Positions 8,870 to 18,000 of a stretch of 64,000 nucleotides of DNA are shown here, in pieces. Position 1 is the first letter of the stretch. Each line of letters opens with the position of its first letter. The notes below the pieces were generated by a model. That model saw only the letters and a list, made by a program, of their open reading frames with translations, ran no database searches and was not told where the DNA came from. Position numbers and translations under genes: made by a program. Source of the stretch: an uncultured Pelagibacteraceae bacterium (lineage in GTDB: Bacteria; Pseudomonadota; Alphaproteobacteria; Pelagibacterales; Pelagibacteraceae). The stretch covers positions 48,925 through 112,924 of the forward strand of contig CABZLS010000002.1 of assembly GCA_902526645.1 (NCBI GenBank). The letters run 5' to 3'.

Positions 8870-10792
8870 ATGTTAACACAAATAGTAACTTTTCTAATTT
8901 TTTTTGCTGTAGTTGGGTGTATTCTTTACGGAAGACGTCTTATAAGAACTGAAAAAGTTGATGCAGTATTTGGAAATCCAGAAAGAGCAAGAGGTGGTAC
9001 TCATTGGGTCATAGTTGGTAGTAGTTTTCTTCTTTTAGTGTGGCTTTATTATTCATGGGATATCGCAAAAGGTTTTTATCCAAAATCTGCTAATGAACTT
9101 TGTCAAGTAGCTAAAGTTAATGACTCTTTATTAGGATTAAAATACCAATTCCCAATAGAAGAGAGGCAATTTAAAAGCACCTCTCAAATTAAAAAAGAGA
9201 ATAAAAATCTTCAAATAATCTTAGATGAAATACAAAATTCTAATGAGCTAAATAGTCAACAAAAAATAATTCTTGCTAATTTTATCAATAAAACCAATCA
9301 ATTAATTCCATTACTTACAAATGAGGACTTGCTTGAAATTGATACTAAACAAAAAATAGATGACATTACTGGCAGAATTAATCTTTTGACTGAAAATTTC
9401 CAAAAACCTGATTATCCATTTGAATCAGAACAAGAATATAATGAAAGACAAAAAGCTGTAAGTGAAGAAGGTGGATGGGGTATAGTTAAAGTAAGCGCTG
9501 GAACTGGATCTATAGAAAATACAATAGAGGTTCCTCTAATTCCAGCAACTGATAGAGGTTTAAAATTTCATACCGCTGCACAAAAATTAAATTTAATAAG
9601 TGATGATTTCTTTAAATTAAGAAATCATAATCCTCAATTTAAAGAAAAAATTAAAGAACTTAAGGATGAAATTAAATCTTATAGACAAGATTTAGATAGC
9701 GAAGATTTATCATCAACGTACGCCAAAAACATTGTAAAAATCGCTCGAAGAATAGAATTTGCAAGTATCTACCCACCTAATGCATTAGATAAAATGCAAA
9801 ATGCAATTATTAAATTTGATGTTGCTCAAAAAGAAGCTCAAGGAGGATTAAGATTTATTGATATCTTTTTGTTTCCAGCAGGAACTATTATTGCAAGTGG
9901 TCCAAGTTGTTCTGAACAAGGTTCTGGTAGATGGCTTCCAAAACCTTCTGATACTTTTAATAAATTTGCGCTAATGTTAAAACCAAGTGTAGGTTACAAG
10001 GATATTCCCCTTTTATGGATTGATATGGTCGATGTAAGCAAAATGATCGGTTTTATTTTGCCTGATTGGATTGCAGATATTCTTCCTGGTGAATATCCTG
10101 TTCATACTAAAGATGGAATAGTTAAACAAAACTTTAAAGGCTATGTTCTTAAAGTTGTTACAGGTGACTTTGAATTATTTAAAATCCCAGTGCCATACGG
10201 TCATATTTGGGATTCATTTATGAGGGTATTCTTAGGACTAGTTTTTGGTATCCTTATAGGCGTTCCTTTAGGATTGTTTATGGGCTTAAATAGATTTGCC
10301 AAAGGTTTTTTTGATCCATTAATCGAACTATATAGACCAGTGCCTCCATTAGCTTGGGCTCCTCTAATTATTTCTGTTTTAGGAATTGATAATACAGGAA
10401 AGGTTTTTTTATTATTTATGGTGTCATTATCTATAATGATTATTTCAGCTAGAGCCGGTGCATCCGGAACTCAATTATCAAAAATTCATGCTGCTCACTC
10501 TTTGGGAGCATCTAAAAAACAAATATTAAGATATGTAATTTTCCCTAATTCTTTACCTGAAATATTAACAGGAATAAGAGTTGCAGTGGGAATGTGTTGG
10601 GGAACTTTAGTTGCAGCTGAATTTTTAGCCGGAACGACAGGTATTGGATTTGTAGAAAATGTTGCTAAAAAATATTTTCAATATGAGGTCATTTGGATCA
10701 CGATATTTATAATGGGAATGTTAGGTCTCTTATTTGATGTAACTTTAAGAAAAATTATTGATAAGACAATTCCATGGCGTGGAAAAGGTTAA
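8870..10792 (+). CDS. tauC: taurine ABC transporter permease with about 440-residue N-terminal extension
   Basis: Membrane-spanning permease of the taurine importer. 640 aa, far longer than the roughly 250-280 aa of typical TauC. The canonical domain occupies about residues 440-640 and includes the cytoplasmic coupling loop AAHSLGASKKQILRYVIFP that contacts TauB. The extension has two hydrophobic helices near the N-terminus (about 1-21 and 44-62), then a hydrophilic, charged, partly helical stretch with Lys/Glu/Gln-rich segments (about 100-330), then a Trp/Pro-rich region before the permease. The extension is probably partly periplasmic and may contact TauA; this is inference. Confidence 0.9.
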   Translation: MLTQIVTFLIFFAVVGCILYGRRLIRTEKVDAVFGNPERARGGTHWVIVGSSFLLLVWLYYSWDIAKGFYPKSANELCQVAKVNDSLLGLKYQFPIEERQFKSTSQIKKENKNLQIILDEIQNSNELNSQQKIILANFINKTNQLIPLLTNEDLLEIDTKQKIDDITGRINLLTENFQKPDYPFESEQEYNERQKAVSEEGGWGIVKVSAGTGSIENTIEVPLIPATDRGLKFHTAAQKLNLISDDFFKLRNHNPQFKEKIKELKDEIKSYRQDLDSEDLSSTYAKNIVKIARRIEFASIYPPNALDKMQNAIIKFDVAQKEAQGGLRFIDIFLFPAGTIIASGPSCSEQGSGRWLPKPSDTFNKFALMLKPSVGYKDIPLLWIDMVDVSKMIGFILPDWIADILPGEYPVHTKDGIVKQNFKGYVLKVVTGDFELFKIPVPYGHIWDSFMRVFLGLVFGILIGVPLGLFMGLNRFAKGFFDPLIELYRPVPPLAWAPLIISVLGIDNTGKVFLLFMVSLSIMIISARAGASGTQLSKIHAAHSLGASKKQILRYVIFPNSLPEILTGIRVAVGMCWGTLVAAEFLAGTTGIGFVENVAKKYFQYEVIWITIFIMGMLGLLFDVTLRKIIDKTIPWRGKG

Positions 10793-10793
10793 T

Positions 10794-11798
10794 TTGAAAA
10801 CTAAAATTTTAAAAAAAGAAATTATTAAAATTTTCAAAAAGTTTGGTTTAAATAATAATCATGCTTTAATTTCAGCAAATGCAATTATAAATGCAGAACT
10901 TGTTGGTGCATATGGACACGGACTTTCAAGACTAAAAATGTATTGTGATCGATTATCTAAAAAACTAATTAATCCAAAACCAAAGATAAAAATAAAAAAA
11001 ATATCATCATCAATTTCTCATATCGATGCTGATGATTGTATTGGTTTTGTTGCTGCAGATATTGCGATTAAACAGGCAATTAAAAATGCAAAAAAAACTG
11101 GCATTAGCTTAGTGGCTGTTAAAAATAGTGGTCATTACGGTTTGTCAGGATATTACGCAGAACAAGCTGTTAAAAAAAATTTAATAACAATGATTTATAC
11201 TAATGCTCCCCCTGCTGTTGCACCTCATGGAGCTTTAAAAAGTTTATTTGGCACCAATCCAATTTGTTTTGGAACTCCGACGGGTTCTAAAATACCATTT
11301 ATTTTAGATACATCTATTTCAATGATTAATAGAGGAAATATCAGATTAGCGGAAAGAAATAATAAAAGAATACCAAAAGGTGTTGCCTTAGATAAATTTG
11401 GTAAACCAACAACAGATGCAAAAAAAGCCCTTCAAGGTGTGCAACTACCTCTAGCAGGTTTTAGGGGTTCTGGCTTAGCGTGGATGGTTGATATATTGAG
11501 CGGGGTATTAACTGGCGGAAATCATGCAGGAAAAGTAAAAGATCCTTTTGATGATTTTTCAGGTCCTCAAAAAATTGGGCATTTATTTATCACATTTAAA
11601 ACAAATTTATTTGTAAAAAATTATAACTCTAGGATAAAAGATAATATAAAAAAAATTAAAAGATTGCCAAAAATTAAAGGTGTAAAAGAAATAATGTACC
11701 CTGGTCAAAATAAATATAAAAGATTTAAAATGAATTCAAAAAAAGAAATTAAGGTAACACATATAACAAAAAAAGATTTAGAAACTCTAAAAATATAA
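10794..11798 (+). CDS. Ldh2/ComC-family 2-hydroxyacid (malate/lactate/sulfolactate) dehydrogenase
   Basis: NAD(P)-dependent 2-hydroxyacid dehydrogenase of the malate/L-lactate/L-sulfolactate family. About 334 aa from the TTG at 10794. That start lies just after the tauC stop (10790-10792) and behind a GGAAAAGG ribosome-binding site. An in-frame ATG at 10758 would overlap tauC by 35 bp with no good ribosome-binding site. Motifs SGHYGLSGYYAEQA and GTNPICFGTP are family hallmarks. Within the taurine operon, a role with sulfolactate/sulfopyruvate (ComC/SlcC-like) is attractive, but substrate cannot be read from sequence. Part of a + strand run tauABC-this-pta-hpsN-like. Confidence 0.82.
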   Translation: MKTKILKKEIIKIFKKFGLNNNHALISANAIINAELVGAYGHGLSRLKMYCDRLSKKLINPKPKIKIKKISSSISHIDADDCIGFVAADIAIKQAIKNAKKTGISLVAVKNSGHYGLSGYYAEQAVKKNLITMIYTNAPPAVAPHGALKSLFGTNPICFGTPTGSKIPFILDTSISMINRGNIRLAERNNKRIPKGVALDKFGKPTTDAKKALQGVQLPLAGFRGSGLAWMVDILSGVLTGGNHAGKVKDPFDDFSGPQKIGHLFITFKTNLFVKNYNSRIKDNIKKIKRLPKIKGVKEIMYPGQNKYKRFKMNSKKEIKVTHITKKDLETLKI

Positions 11799-11800
11799 TT

Positions 11801-12712
11801 ATGCTTTCAAGTAAAGAAATAGTTGTACCAAATAATCTTTTAAATTTTGCACATAAAAAAAAAGGAGTAAAAGCAGGAATTGTTAATGCTGGAAAACCTT
11901 TGCCAATGCTTTCTGTACAAGATGCAGTGAAAGAAAATTTGATTGAGCCTATTTTTATTGGTGATAAAAAAGAAATTCAAAAATGTGCAGAGAATTTGAA
12001 ATGGGATATATCAAAATATGAAATTATTCATGAACCCGTTGAAAATAATACGGCAACAATAGCTGCAAAATTAGCTAGTGAAAAAAAAATAAGAATTATT
12101 GTTAAGGGACATATTCATACAGATGTTTTAATGAAAGAAGTTCTTAAAAGAGAATATAATTTGTTAGGTAAAACTAGACTTAGTCACATTTGGCATATGA
12201 CTTTGGAAAAAGAAGATAAGCCGCTGATTATTACCGATGGTGCTTTAAACGTTTTACCAAATGTTAAAACAAAAATGCATATTTTAAAAAATGTTATAAA
12301 TTTTTCAAATCGAATTGGTATTGAAAGACCTAAAGTTGCAGTTTTGTCAGCTACAGAAGAAGTTTTAGATAGCGTTCCAAGCTCTAAAGAAGCTGAAGAA
12401 ATAACAAAATTGGCTAAGAAAGAAAATTTGAATGCTGATGTTTTTGGTCCATTAGCGTTCGATAACAGTATTTCAAAAAAATCTGCAGCTATAAAAGGAA
12501 TAAAAAATGATGTAGCGGGAGTGGCTGATGTTTTACTAGTCCCAAGTGTCGAAACAGGTAATGGTTTGGTTAAAATGTTAATTTATTTTTGTGGTGCATG
12601 TGCTGCTGGTGTTGTTGTGGGTGGTAAAGTACCAGTTGTAATCACAAGTCGTTCTGATGAAGCAGAAGCTAGATTAGCTTCTATTGCTGCAGCAGTTGTT
12701 GCATTAAATTAA
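11801..12712 (+). CDS. pta: phosphate acetyltransferase (PTA/PTB family)
   Basis: Interconverts acetyl phosphate and acetyl-CoA. 303 aa, one catalytic domain of the phosphate acetyl/butyryltransferase family without the N-terminal DRTGG/P-loop extension of long Pta. Recognisable segments are PIFIGDK near residue 50, the GAL-N-LPN stretch near 155 and VETGNGLVKM near 260. It starts 2 bp after the upstream dehydrogenase. In sulfonate degraders this short Pta commonly travels with sulfoacetaldehyde acetyltransferase (Xsc), whose product is acetyl phosphate. Xsc itself is not in this window. Phosphotransbutyrylase activity is an alternative. Confidence 0.85.
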   Translation: MLSSKEIVVPNNLLNFAHKKKGVKAGIVNAGKPLPMLSVQDAVKENLIEPIFIGDKKEIQKCAENLKWDISKYEIIHEPVENNTATIAAKLASEKKIRIIVKGHIHTDVLMKEVLKREYNLLGKTRLSHIWHMTLEKEDKPLIITDGALNVLPNVKTKMHILKNVINFSNRIGIERPKVAVLSATEEVLDSVPSSKEAEEITKLAKKENLNADVFGPLAFDNSISKKSAAIKGIKNDVAGVADVLLVPSVETGNGLVKMLIYFCGACAAGVVVGGKVPVVITSRSDEAEARLASIAAAVVALN

Positions 12713-12771
12713 TTGTTGATTGCATTAAAATCAAAATTGTCTTAAATAATTGATCAATAAATAAGGAAATA

Positions 12772-14058
12772 ATGGCAATCAAATATTTAAAAAAATCTCC
12801 AAAAACGTCATCCACGGATGACACAAAGACTACAGGAATTGTTCAAGACTTATTAAAAGATATAGAAAAAACTAAAGAACAAGGTTGTATAGATTTAACA
12901 AAAAAATTTGACAAATATGATGGTGAGATTGTTGTATCAAAAGAAAGAATTGAGGAAATTAAAAAGACTTTAGATCAAAAAACTAAAGATGATATTCAAT
13001 TTTCCTTTGACCGAGTAAGAAAATTTGCAGAAGCCCAACTCAAAAACTATGGTCAAGATTTTGAAGTAGAATTATCAAACGGTTTATACGCTGGTCAAAA
13101 ATTAGTCCCAGTAAATACTGCTGGGTGTTATATTCCTGGTGGAAGATATGCTCATATAGCCTCTGCAGTTATGAGTGTTACAACGGCAAAAGTCGCTGGT
13201 GTAAAAAATATCATTGCTTGTAGTCCTCCAAAAGAAGGTGTGGGTGCACACCCAACTATTGTTTATACAGCAGATCTTTGTGGCGCAGATGTAATTTTAA
13301 ATTTAGGTGGAGTGCCTGCTATAGCGGCAATGACTAATGGTTTATTTAAAAATCCACCAGCTGATATTATTGTCGGTCCAGGAAACCAATTTGTAGCTGA
13401 AGCGAAAAGAATTTTATTTGGAAAGGTTGGTATTGATTTATTTGCAGGACCTACTGAAATTGGAATCATTGCTGATGCAAAAGCAGATCCAGAGATAGTA
13501 GCTGTTGATTTAGTTGGTCAAGCTGAGCATGGTTACAATTCTCCTTGTTGGTTATACACAACAAGTAAAGAACTTGCCGAAAAAGTAATGAAAAGAGTTC
13601 CAGAATTAATTGCAGAACTTCCTGAAGTACCAAGAACAAATGCTGATGCTGCATGGAGAGATTATGGTGAAGTTATCCTTTGTGATACTGATGAAGAGAT
13701 GGTTAAAATCAGTGATGAGTACGCTCCTGAACATTTAGAAGTTCAAACAGAAAATTTAAAATGGTTCCACGAAAGATTAACTAATTATGGATCTTTATTT
13801 GTAGGTGAAGAAACAACGGTAGCTTATGGAGATAAATGTTCAGGTACAAATCACATTTTACCTACTAAAGGTGCTGGAAGATATACAGGTGGTTTATTTG
13901 TAGGTAAATTTATAAAAACTTTAAGTTTCCAAAGAATGACTAAAGAGTCTACAGAACTTGTAGGTGCTGCAGCGGCCAGAATATCTAGATACGAAGGTAT
14001 GGAGGCACATGCAAGAACTGGTGATGTTAGATTAAGAAAATACGGATACTCTAATTAA
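12772..14058 (+). CDS. histidinol dehydrogenase homologue, probable sulfopropanediol 3-dehydrogenase (HpsN-like)
   Basis: Zinc-dependent four-electron alcohol dehydrogenase of the HisD superfamily. 428 aa. The catalytic YAPEHLE (Glu-His pair), GDKCSGTNHILP and a late AHARTGDVRLRKYG retain the HisD metal and catalytic pattern. It is not in a his operon but in a sulfonate-type locus, and its N-terminus (MAIKYLKKSP) resembles the HpsN class that oxidises 2,3-dihydroxypropane-1-sulfonate to sulfolactate. A 59-bp gap with an AAGGA site separates it from pta. The alternative is ordinary HisD for histidine synthesis; context argues against this. Confidence 0.75.
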   Translation: MAIKYLKKSPKTSSTDDTKTTGIVQDLLKDIEKTKEQGCIDLTKKFDKYDGEIVVSKERIEEIKKTLDQKTKDDIQFSFDRVRKFAEAQLKNYGQDFEVELSNGLYAGQKLVPVNTAGCYIPGGRYAHIASAVMSVTTAKVAGVKNIIACSPPKEGVGAHPTIVYTADLCGADVILNLGGVPAIAAMTNGLFKNPPADIIVGPGNQFVAEAKRILFGKVGIDLFAGPTEIGIIADAKADPEIVAVDLVGQAEHGYNSPCWLYTTSKELAEKVMKRVPELIAELPEVPRTNADAAWRDYGEVILCDTDEEMVKISDEYAPEHLEVQTENLKWFHERLTNYGSLFVGEETTVAYGDKCSGTNHILPTKGAGRYTGGLFVGKFIKTLSFQRMTKESTELVGAAAARISRYEGMEAHARTGDVRLRKYGYSN

Positions 14059-14659
14059 CTGTTTCTAAGATAACAAATATTGTAAGCAAACTCATAAAAC
14101 TAATAATAAATATATTTATTATTTTCCAAACTTTTTCATTTTGAGCATATTGAGATAAATATTTAGATAAATACCCAATAACAAAAAAGAAAACAAAAGA
14201 AGCAATTGATGCCCCTATTCCAAAGAATATTTTTTGATTTAAAATAAAATTTTTTGAAAAATTACCTAAAAAAAAAACTGTATCTGAATAAACATGTGGG
14301 TTTAGATATGTAAAACCAAGAGTTTTTAAAAAGATATTAAATTTTGAGATATCTAGAACTTCATCTTTAAAATTAACTTTTAAATTTAAAGACTTAATTT
14401 TTGTATAAATAAAGTGAATTAAGAAAATTATTAAAAGAATATTAAATATTAGCTCGATTGTTGAGTTGAAGTATTGAATAAAATAATGAAAAAGAAATAT
14501 TCCTAAAAATATTAAAATGAAGTCTGATATAGAACAAATAAAACAAACTAAAAAGATATGTTGTTTTTTTAAACCCTGCTCTATTACAAAAATATTTTGA
14601 GCACCAATTGCTAAAATTAAACTAAGTCCTGTAAGAAAACCTAATACTAGGTATTCCAT
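14051..14659 (-). CDS. LysE/ArgO-type amino-acid exporter
   Basis: Inner-membrane translocator of the LysE superfamily that exports basic or other amino acids. 202 aa with about six hydrophobic segments. The first, ending GLSLILAIGAQNIFVIEQGL, carries the LysE/ArgO GAQN motif and a conserved basic residue after it; LNPHVYSDTVFFLG later in the protein is the second family motif. Converges on the HpsN-like gene with an 8-bp 3' overlap and is preceded 11 bp upstream on the same strand by a VOC protein. Substrate not determinable. Confidence 0.85.
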   Translation of the reverse strand: MEYLVLGFLTGLSLILAIGAQNIFVIEQGLKKQHIFLVCFICSISDFILIFLGIFLFHYFIQYFNSTIELIFNILLIIFLIHFIYTKIKSLNLKVNFKDEVLDISKFNIFLKTLGFTYLNPHVYSDTVFFLGNFSKNFILNQKIFFGIGASIASFVFFFVIGYLSKYLSQYAQNEKVWKIINIFIISFMSLLTIFVILETVN

Positions 14660-14670
14660 CTAAATTAAGA

Positions 14671-15081
14671 TTATTCTGGATTAGCAGTTAAAGTTTTGAT
14701 TTCTAAAATATTTTCGTTTGGGTCTTTTACAAAAAATGTTTCTTGCTCATATTTTGTACCTTTAAATCTAAGATAAGGTTCATCATAATACTTTGCACCT
14801 TTTTCTTTCAGTCTATTTTTTAAAGTATCAAAATCTTTTCTTGATAGATGGACTCCAAAATGTGGAACAGAAACATTGCCCATATCAACATCATGTCTCT
14901 CATTATCAAGTTTGTGTTCACTTGCATGTAGAGTTAATTCATTCCCCCAAAAATCAACATCTGCCCACTCTTGTGCTGAATTATCAAGTCTACATCCTAA
15001 AGTTTCGCTGTAAAACTTTTTAGCTGTTTCTAGATCTCCACATGGAATTGCTAGATGAAAACAATTTGTGTTTTTGTACAT
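14671..15081 (-). CDS. VOC (glyoxalase/bleomycin-resistance superfamily) protein
   Basis: 136-aa metal-dependent vicinal-oxygen-chelate fold protein. Two beta-alpha-beta-beta-beta units are apparent. The N-terminal FHLAIPCGDLETAKKFYSET supplies a candidate metal His, PHFGVHLS a mid-protein His and DPNENILEIKTL a C-terminal Glu. This pattern is common to dioxygenase-like and lyase-like VOC enzymes, so no reaction is assigned. Stands alone or in a short operon with the downstream LysE gene; an AGGAGAA site precedes the ATG. Confidence 0.85.
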   Translation of the reverse strand: MYKNTNCFHLAIPCGDLETAKKFYSETLGCRLDNSAQEWADVDFWGNELTLHASEHKLDNERHDVDMGNVSVPHFGVHLSRKDFDTLKNRLKEKGAKYYDEPYLRFKGTKYEQETFFVKDPNENILEIKTLTANPE

Positions 15082-15153
15082 TATTTCTCCTTTAAATACT
15101 GTTTTAAAACACTATATAGACAATAAATAATTTTATCAAGTTGACAAAATAGG

Positions 15154-15735
15154 ATGAATGATTTTTTACAATCTATAATAGACAGAGATCCTGCGGCAAA
15201 ATCAAAGCTTAGTTTGATTCTGACATACCCGGGTATAAAAGCTATTTTTTTTCACAAAATTGCAAACTTTTTTGCAATAGCTAAATTTGATTTAGTTGCA
15301 AGAATCATTTCTCAATTTTCAAGATTCTTAACTGGTATAGAGATTCATCCAAAAGCAAAAATAGGAAAAAATTTATTCATTGATCATGGAATGGGTGTTG
15401 TAATTGGTGAAACCTCTGAGATAGGAGATAACGTTACAATCTATCACAATGTTACCCTTGGTGGTATCGCCCCAAGTATTAATACAAGTGATCAAAGAAA
15501 TGTTAAAAGACATCCTACATTACAAGACAATGTGGTTGTTGGGTCTGGAGCTCAAATTTTAGGACCAATAGTAATCGGAAAAAATTCTTTAATAGGTGCT
15601 AATGCAGTGGTTACAAAAAATGTTCCTGAGAAATCAATAATGGTTGGAATTCCAGCCACAAGGATTGGAGATGCTACAAAAGGATTTCAACCCTATGCTG
15701 TTACTGATAAAGATAAAAACAATGACACAAATTAA
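15154..15735 (+). CDS. cysE: serine O-acetyltransferase
   Basis: Forms O-acetylserine from serine and acetyl-CoA, first step of cysteine synthesis. 193 aa, a short CysE of the type common in Gram-positives and alphaproteobacteria. It has a left-handed beta-helix made of hexapeptide repeats. The catalytic-site segment [22 protein letters not shown] and GGIAP-(N)-RHPTL are diagnostic. AGG precedes the ATG. It overlaps cysK by 14 bp, so synthase and acetyltransferase are made from one message and can form the cysteine synthase complex. Confidence 0.95.
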   Translation: MNDFLQSIIDRDPAAKSKLSLILTYPGIKAIFFHKIANFFAIAKFDLVARIISQFSRFLTGIEIHPKAKIGKNLFIDHGMGVVIGETSEIGDNVTIYHNVTLGGIAPSINTSDQRNVKRHPTLQDNVVVGSGAQILGPIVIGKNSLIGANAVVTKNVPEKSIMVGIPATRIGDATKGFQPYAVTDKDKNNDTN

Positions 15736-16723
15736 AAATAACTTTATTGAGTCGATTGGAAATACTCCTTTAATTAAACTAAAAGAAGCTTCTGAAGTCA
15801 CAGGGTGCAATATCTATGGTAAAGCTGAATATTTAAATCCAGGTGGCTCAGTAAAAGATAGAGCAGCTTTAGCTTTAATTAAAGACGCACAAGAAAAGAA
15901 ACAAATATCTGAGGGCGGTATTGTGGTTGAAGGAACTGCAGGAAATACTGGAATTGGATTATGTCTTTTAGGTAATTCTTTGGGTTATAAAACAATCATT
16001 GTAATGAACGACAATCAAACCCAAGAAAAAAAAGATACGTTAAGAAACATTGGTGCAGATTTAAGATTAGTACCACCTAAACCATATAAAGATGATGGGA
16101 ACTACGTGAAAGTTGCTGGAAGACTTGCTGAAGAATTAAAAAGCACAAATAACAATGGTGTAGTTTGGGCTAATCAATTTGATAACACTGCTAATGCAAA
16201 AGGACATTACGAAACTACTGGTCCTGAGATTTGGGAACAGACAGATGGTAAAGTAGATGGATTTGTTTGTGCATCTGGAACAGGAGGAACTATAGGTGGT
16301 GTTAGTAAATTCTTAAAAGAGAAAAATAAAGATATCAAAATTTATCTATCGGATCCAACTGGCTCAGCTCTATATAATCATATAGTTAATGGAGAATTAA
16401 AAGCAGAAGGTGGATCGATCACGGAAGGTATTGGTTCAAGTAGAATAACTAAAAATTTTGCTGAAGCTCAAATAGATGGAGCTTTTTCAATCAGTGATCA
16501 AGAGTCGTTACCAATACTTTATGATCTAATTCAAAACGAAGGATTAAGTTTAGGAACAAGTTGTGGAGTAAATATTGCAGGAGCAATTAGGCTTGGAAAA
16601 GAACTTGGTCCAGGCAAAACAATCGTTACAATTCTTTGTGATAAATCAGATAAATACAACTCAAAGATGTTTAACAAAACATTTTTAAAGGAAAAAAACC
16701 TACCTATACCTAGCTGGCTATAA
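15722..16723 (+). CDS. cysK: cysteine synthase A (O-acetylserine sulfhydrylase)
   Basis: PLP enzyme combining O-acetylserine with sulfide to give cysteine. 333 aa from the ATG at 15722, which begins [20 protein letters not shown]. Longer in-frame starts back to 15644 only translate cysE sequence out of frame and are rejected. PLP-Lys is in [11 protein letters not shown], the substrate loop is [11 protein letters not shown] and the phosphate loop is [13 protein letters not shown]11 strains studied so far cannot reduce sulfate, so sulfide here would come from organosulfur compounds; neighbouring sulfonate genes fit that. Confidence 0.96.
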   Translation: MTQIKNNFIESIGNTPLIKLKEASEVTGCNIYGKAEYLNPGGSVKDRAALALIKDAQEKKQISEGGIVVEGTAGNTGIGLCLLGNSLGYKTIIVMNDNQTQEKKDTLRNIGADLRLVPPKPYKDDGNYVKVAGRLAEELKSTNNNGVVWANQFDNTANAKGHYETTGPEIWEQTDGKVDGFVCASGTGGTIGGVSKFLKEKNKDIKIYLSDPTGSALYNHIVNGELKAEGGSITEGIGSSRITKNFAEAQIDGAFSISDQESLPILYDLIQNEGLSLGTSCGVNIAGAIRLGKELGPGKTIVTILCDKSDKYNSKMFNKTFLKEKNLPIPSWL

Positions 16724-16791
16724 TATCGCATACCAGCCATGTAGTAAAACAGCTACATTTCTAGAATAATTTTAATTAACATTTTAATATT

Positions 16792-17163
16792 ATGAAAAAA
16801 ATTATCTTATTATTATCTTTATTAATTTTTACCTCTGCATATGCAGGAATGAGTGACAGCGATAAAGCAAAAGCTTGGGAGTGTAGTGGAATTTATATGG
16901 CTAACTACTTCTTACCTTCTGGTGAACAATTTGAATATAGTATGAAAGAAAAGTCTATGGCATCAGTGAAAGTTCTGAAAACATACGCTCTTGAAATCGG
17001 TATCTCAGAAAAAGAGTGGGATGAAGGAGTAAATAAAGCTGTAGATAAATACTATGGATCTAAATATGACAAAACCAAAACCGAGGATTGTCATTCATTT
17101 ATAGCCAATTCAATTCCAAATGGAGCTGAAAGAGTAAAAAAAGTAGTTCAAACTTTATATTAA
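16792..17163 (+). CDS. small secreted protein of unknown function
   Basis: 123 aa with a clear signal peptide (MKKIILLLSLLIFTSAYA, cleavage after residue 18). The mature part is charged and mostly alpha-helical, with two Cys (in WECSGIY and EDCHSF) that could form a disulfide in the periplasm. No family recognised. First gene of an array of small genes running to 20539 on the + strand, most of them behind strong AAGGAG-type ribosome-binding sites. Confidence 0.75.
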   Translation: MKKIILLLSLLIFTSAYAGMSDSDKAKAWECSGIYMANYFLPSGEQFEYSMKEKSMASVKVLKTYALEIGISEKEWDEGVNKAVDKYYGSKYDKTKTEDCHSFIANSIPNGAERVKKVVQTLY

Positions 17164-17180
17164 TTTAAAAAGGAGAAAAA

Positions 17181-17465
17181 ATGGAAAAAGAAATGTTGGT
17201 AGTCGCTAAATTAAAAGAAGGTACATTTGAAAAATTTATGGGTTTCATGCAATCACCTGAGGGTTTAGCAGAAAGAGCAAAGGTAGCTGTAGTAGAAAAA
17301 ACAATTGGTACGGCAACCCCAGATAAAAGTACTGTTATGTTTAAGATTTTTTGTACGGATGAAGCCGCTTTATATAAATTTATTGAAGGGACTGAAGTAT
17401 CAAAACCTGTTATGTCAGCAGTATTAGATAGCTATTCAGTTTATCATTTAACCAAAGCAAAATAA
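17181..17465 (+). CDS. small cytoplasmic protein, possible dimeric alpha/beta-barrel fold
   Basis: 94 aa, no signal peptide. The pattern of strand (MLVVAKLKEG), helix (FEKFMGFMQSPEGLAERAKV), strands (STVMFKIFCTDEAALYKFIEG) and C-terminal strand (SYSVYHLTKAK) resembles the ABM/ferredoxin-like dimeric barrel superfamily. No catalytic motif is visible. AAAGGAGA precedes the ATG by 6 bp. Size and layout resemble the genes at 17701, 18001 and 18321. Confidence 0.72.
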   Translation: MEKEMLVVAKLKEGTFEKFMGFMQSPEGLAERAKVAVVEKTIGTATPDKSTVMFKIFCTDEAALYKFIEGTEVSKPVMSAVLDSYSVYHLTKAK

Positions 17466-17478
17466 TAAGGAGGATACT

Positions 17479-17685
17479 ATGAAAAAAATATTATTATCAC
17501 TTTGCCTAGTCTTATTTGTTAGTTCGGCATATGCAGGTTCTTGTCCAATGATGGCTAATAATGTTGACGATAAAATTAAAAAAGCTCAAGAACTTAGAGA
17601 CCAAGGTATGGATGCACACAAAGCTGGTGATCATGCTAAATCTGAAAAACTTTTAAATGAAGCTCTTGCTCTTTTTAAAAGCTAA
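17479..17685 (+). CDS. small secreted TPR-like peptide
   Basis: 68 aa. Signal peptide MKKILLSLCLVLFVSSAYA (cleavage about residue 19), then a short mature peptide of two amphipathic helices (DKIKKAQELRDQGMDAHKAG and SEKLLNEALALFKS) resembling a single TPR-like helical hairpin. AAGGAGG is 7 bp before the ATG. Function unknown. Confidence 0.72.
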   Translation: MKKILLSLCLVLFVSSAYAGSCPMMANNVDDKIKKAQELRDQGMDAHKAGDHAKSEKLLNEALALFKS

Positions 17686-17700
17686 AAAGAAAGGAAAAAA

Positions 17701-17991
17701 ATGAAAAACTATATGGTAACTCACACTTTCAAATCTAAAGAAATGAAAGATAAATTTAGTGAAACAGTAGCTTCAATGAAAATGGAAGATATAATTAAAT
17801 CAATGACAAGCGATAAGGCTGCGTGTCAGATGACTTGGAATACACCAGCTGATACAATGCAAATGTTTTGCTGGTGGAAAGGAAATAGTGAGGAAGACAT
17901 AATTAATCAACTAGGTCAAATGAACGACTTCTTTGAACCACATAAATTTACTGAGTGCACTGACCAAGTAATGGACTATAATGCAAAATAG
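17701..17991 (+). CDS. small protein of unknown function, possible alpha/beta-barrel
   Basis: 96 aa, cytoplasmic. Starts MKNYMVTHTFKSKEMKDKF and contains a Cys/Trp/Met-rich core (CQMTWNTPADTMQMFCWWKG). Strand-helix-strand order is compatible with the same small barrel fold as the neighbours at 17181 and 18321. AAAGGAAA ribosome-binding site. No known family recognised. Confidence 0.7.
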   Translation: MKNYMVTHTFKSKEMKDKFSETVASMKMEDIIKSMTSDKAACQMTWNTPADTMQMFCWWKGNSEEDIINQLGQMNDFFEPHKFTECTDQVMDYNAK

Positions 17992-18000
17992 GAATAGACA

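Noticed and set aside
10758..10793. ATG at 10758 as start of the Ldh2-family gene
   Set aside because: It would overlap tauC by 35 bp without a ribosome-binding site; TTG at 10794 has GGAAAAGG and places the family N-terminus correctly.
12772..14058. Calling the HisD homologue histidine-biosynthetic hisD
   Set aside because: Operon context with taurine transporter, pta and a ComC-like enzyme argues against it, although catalytic motifs alone cannot exclude it.
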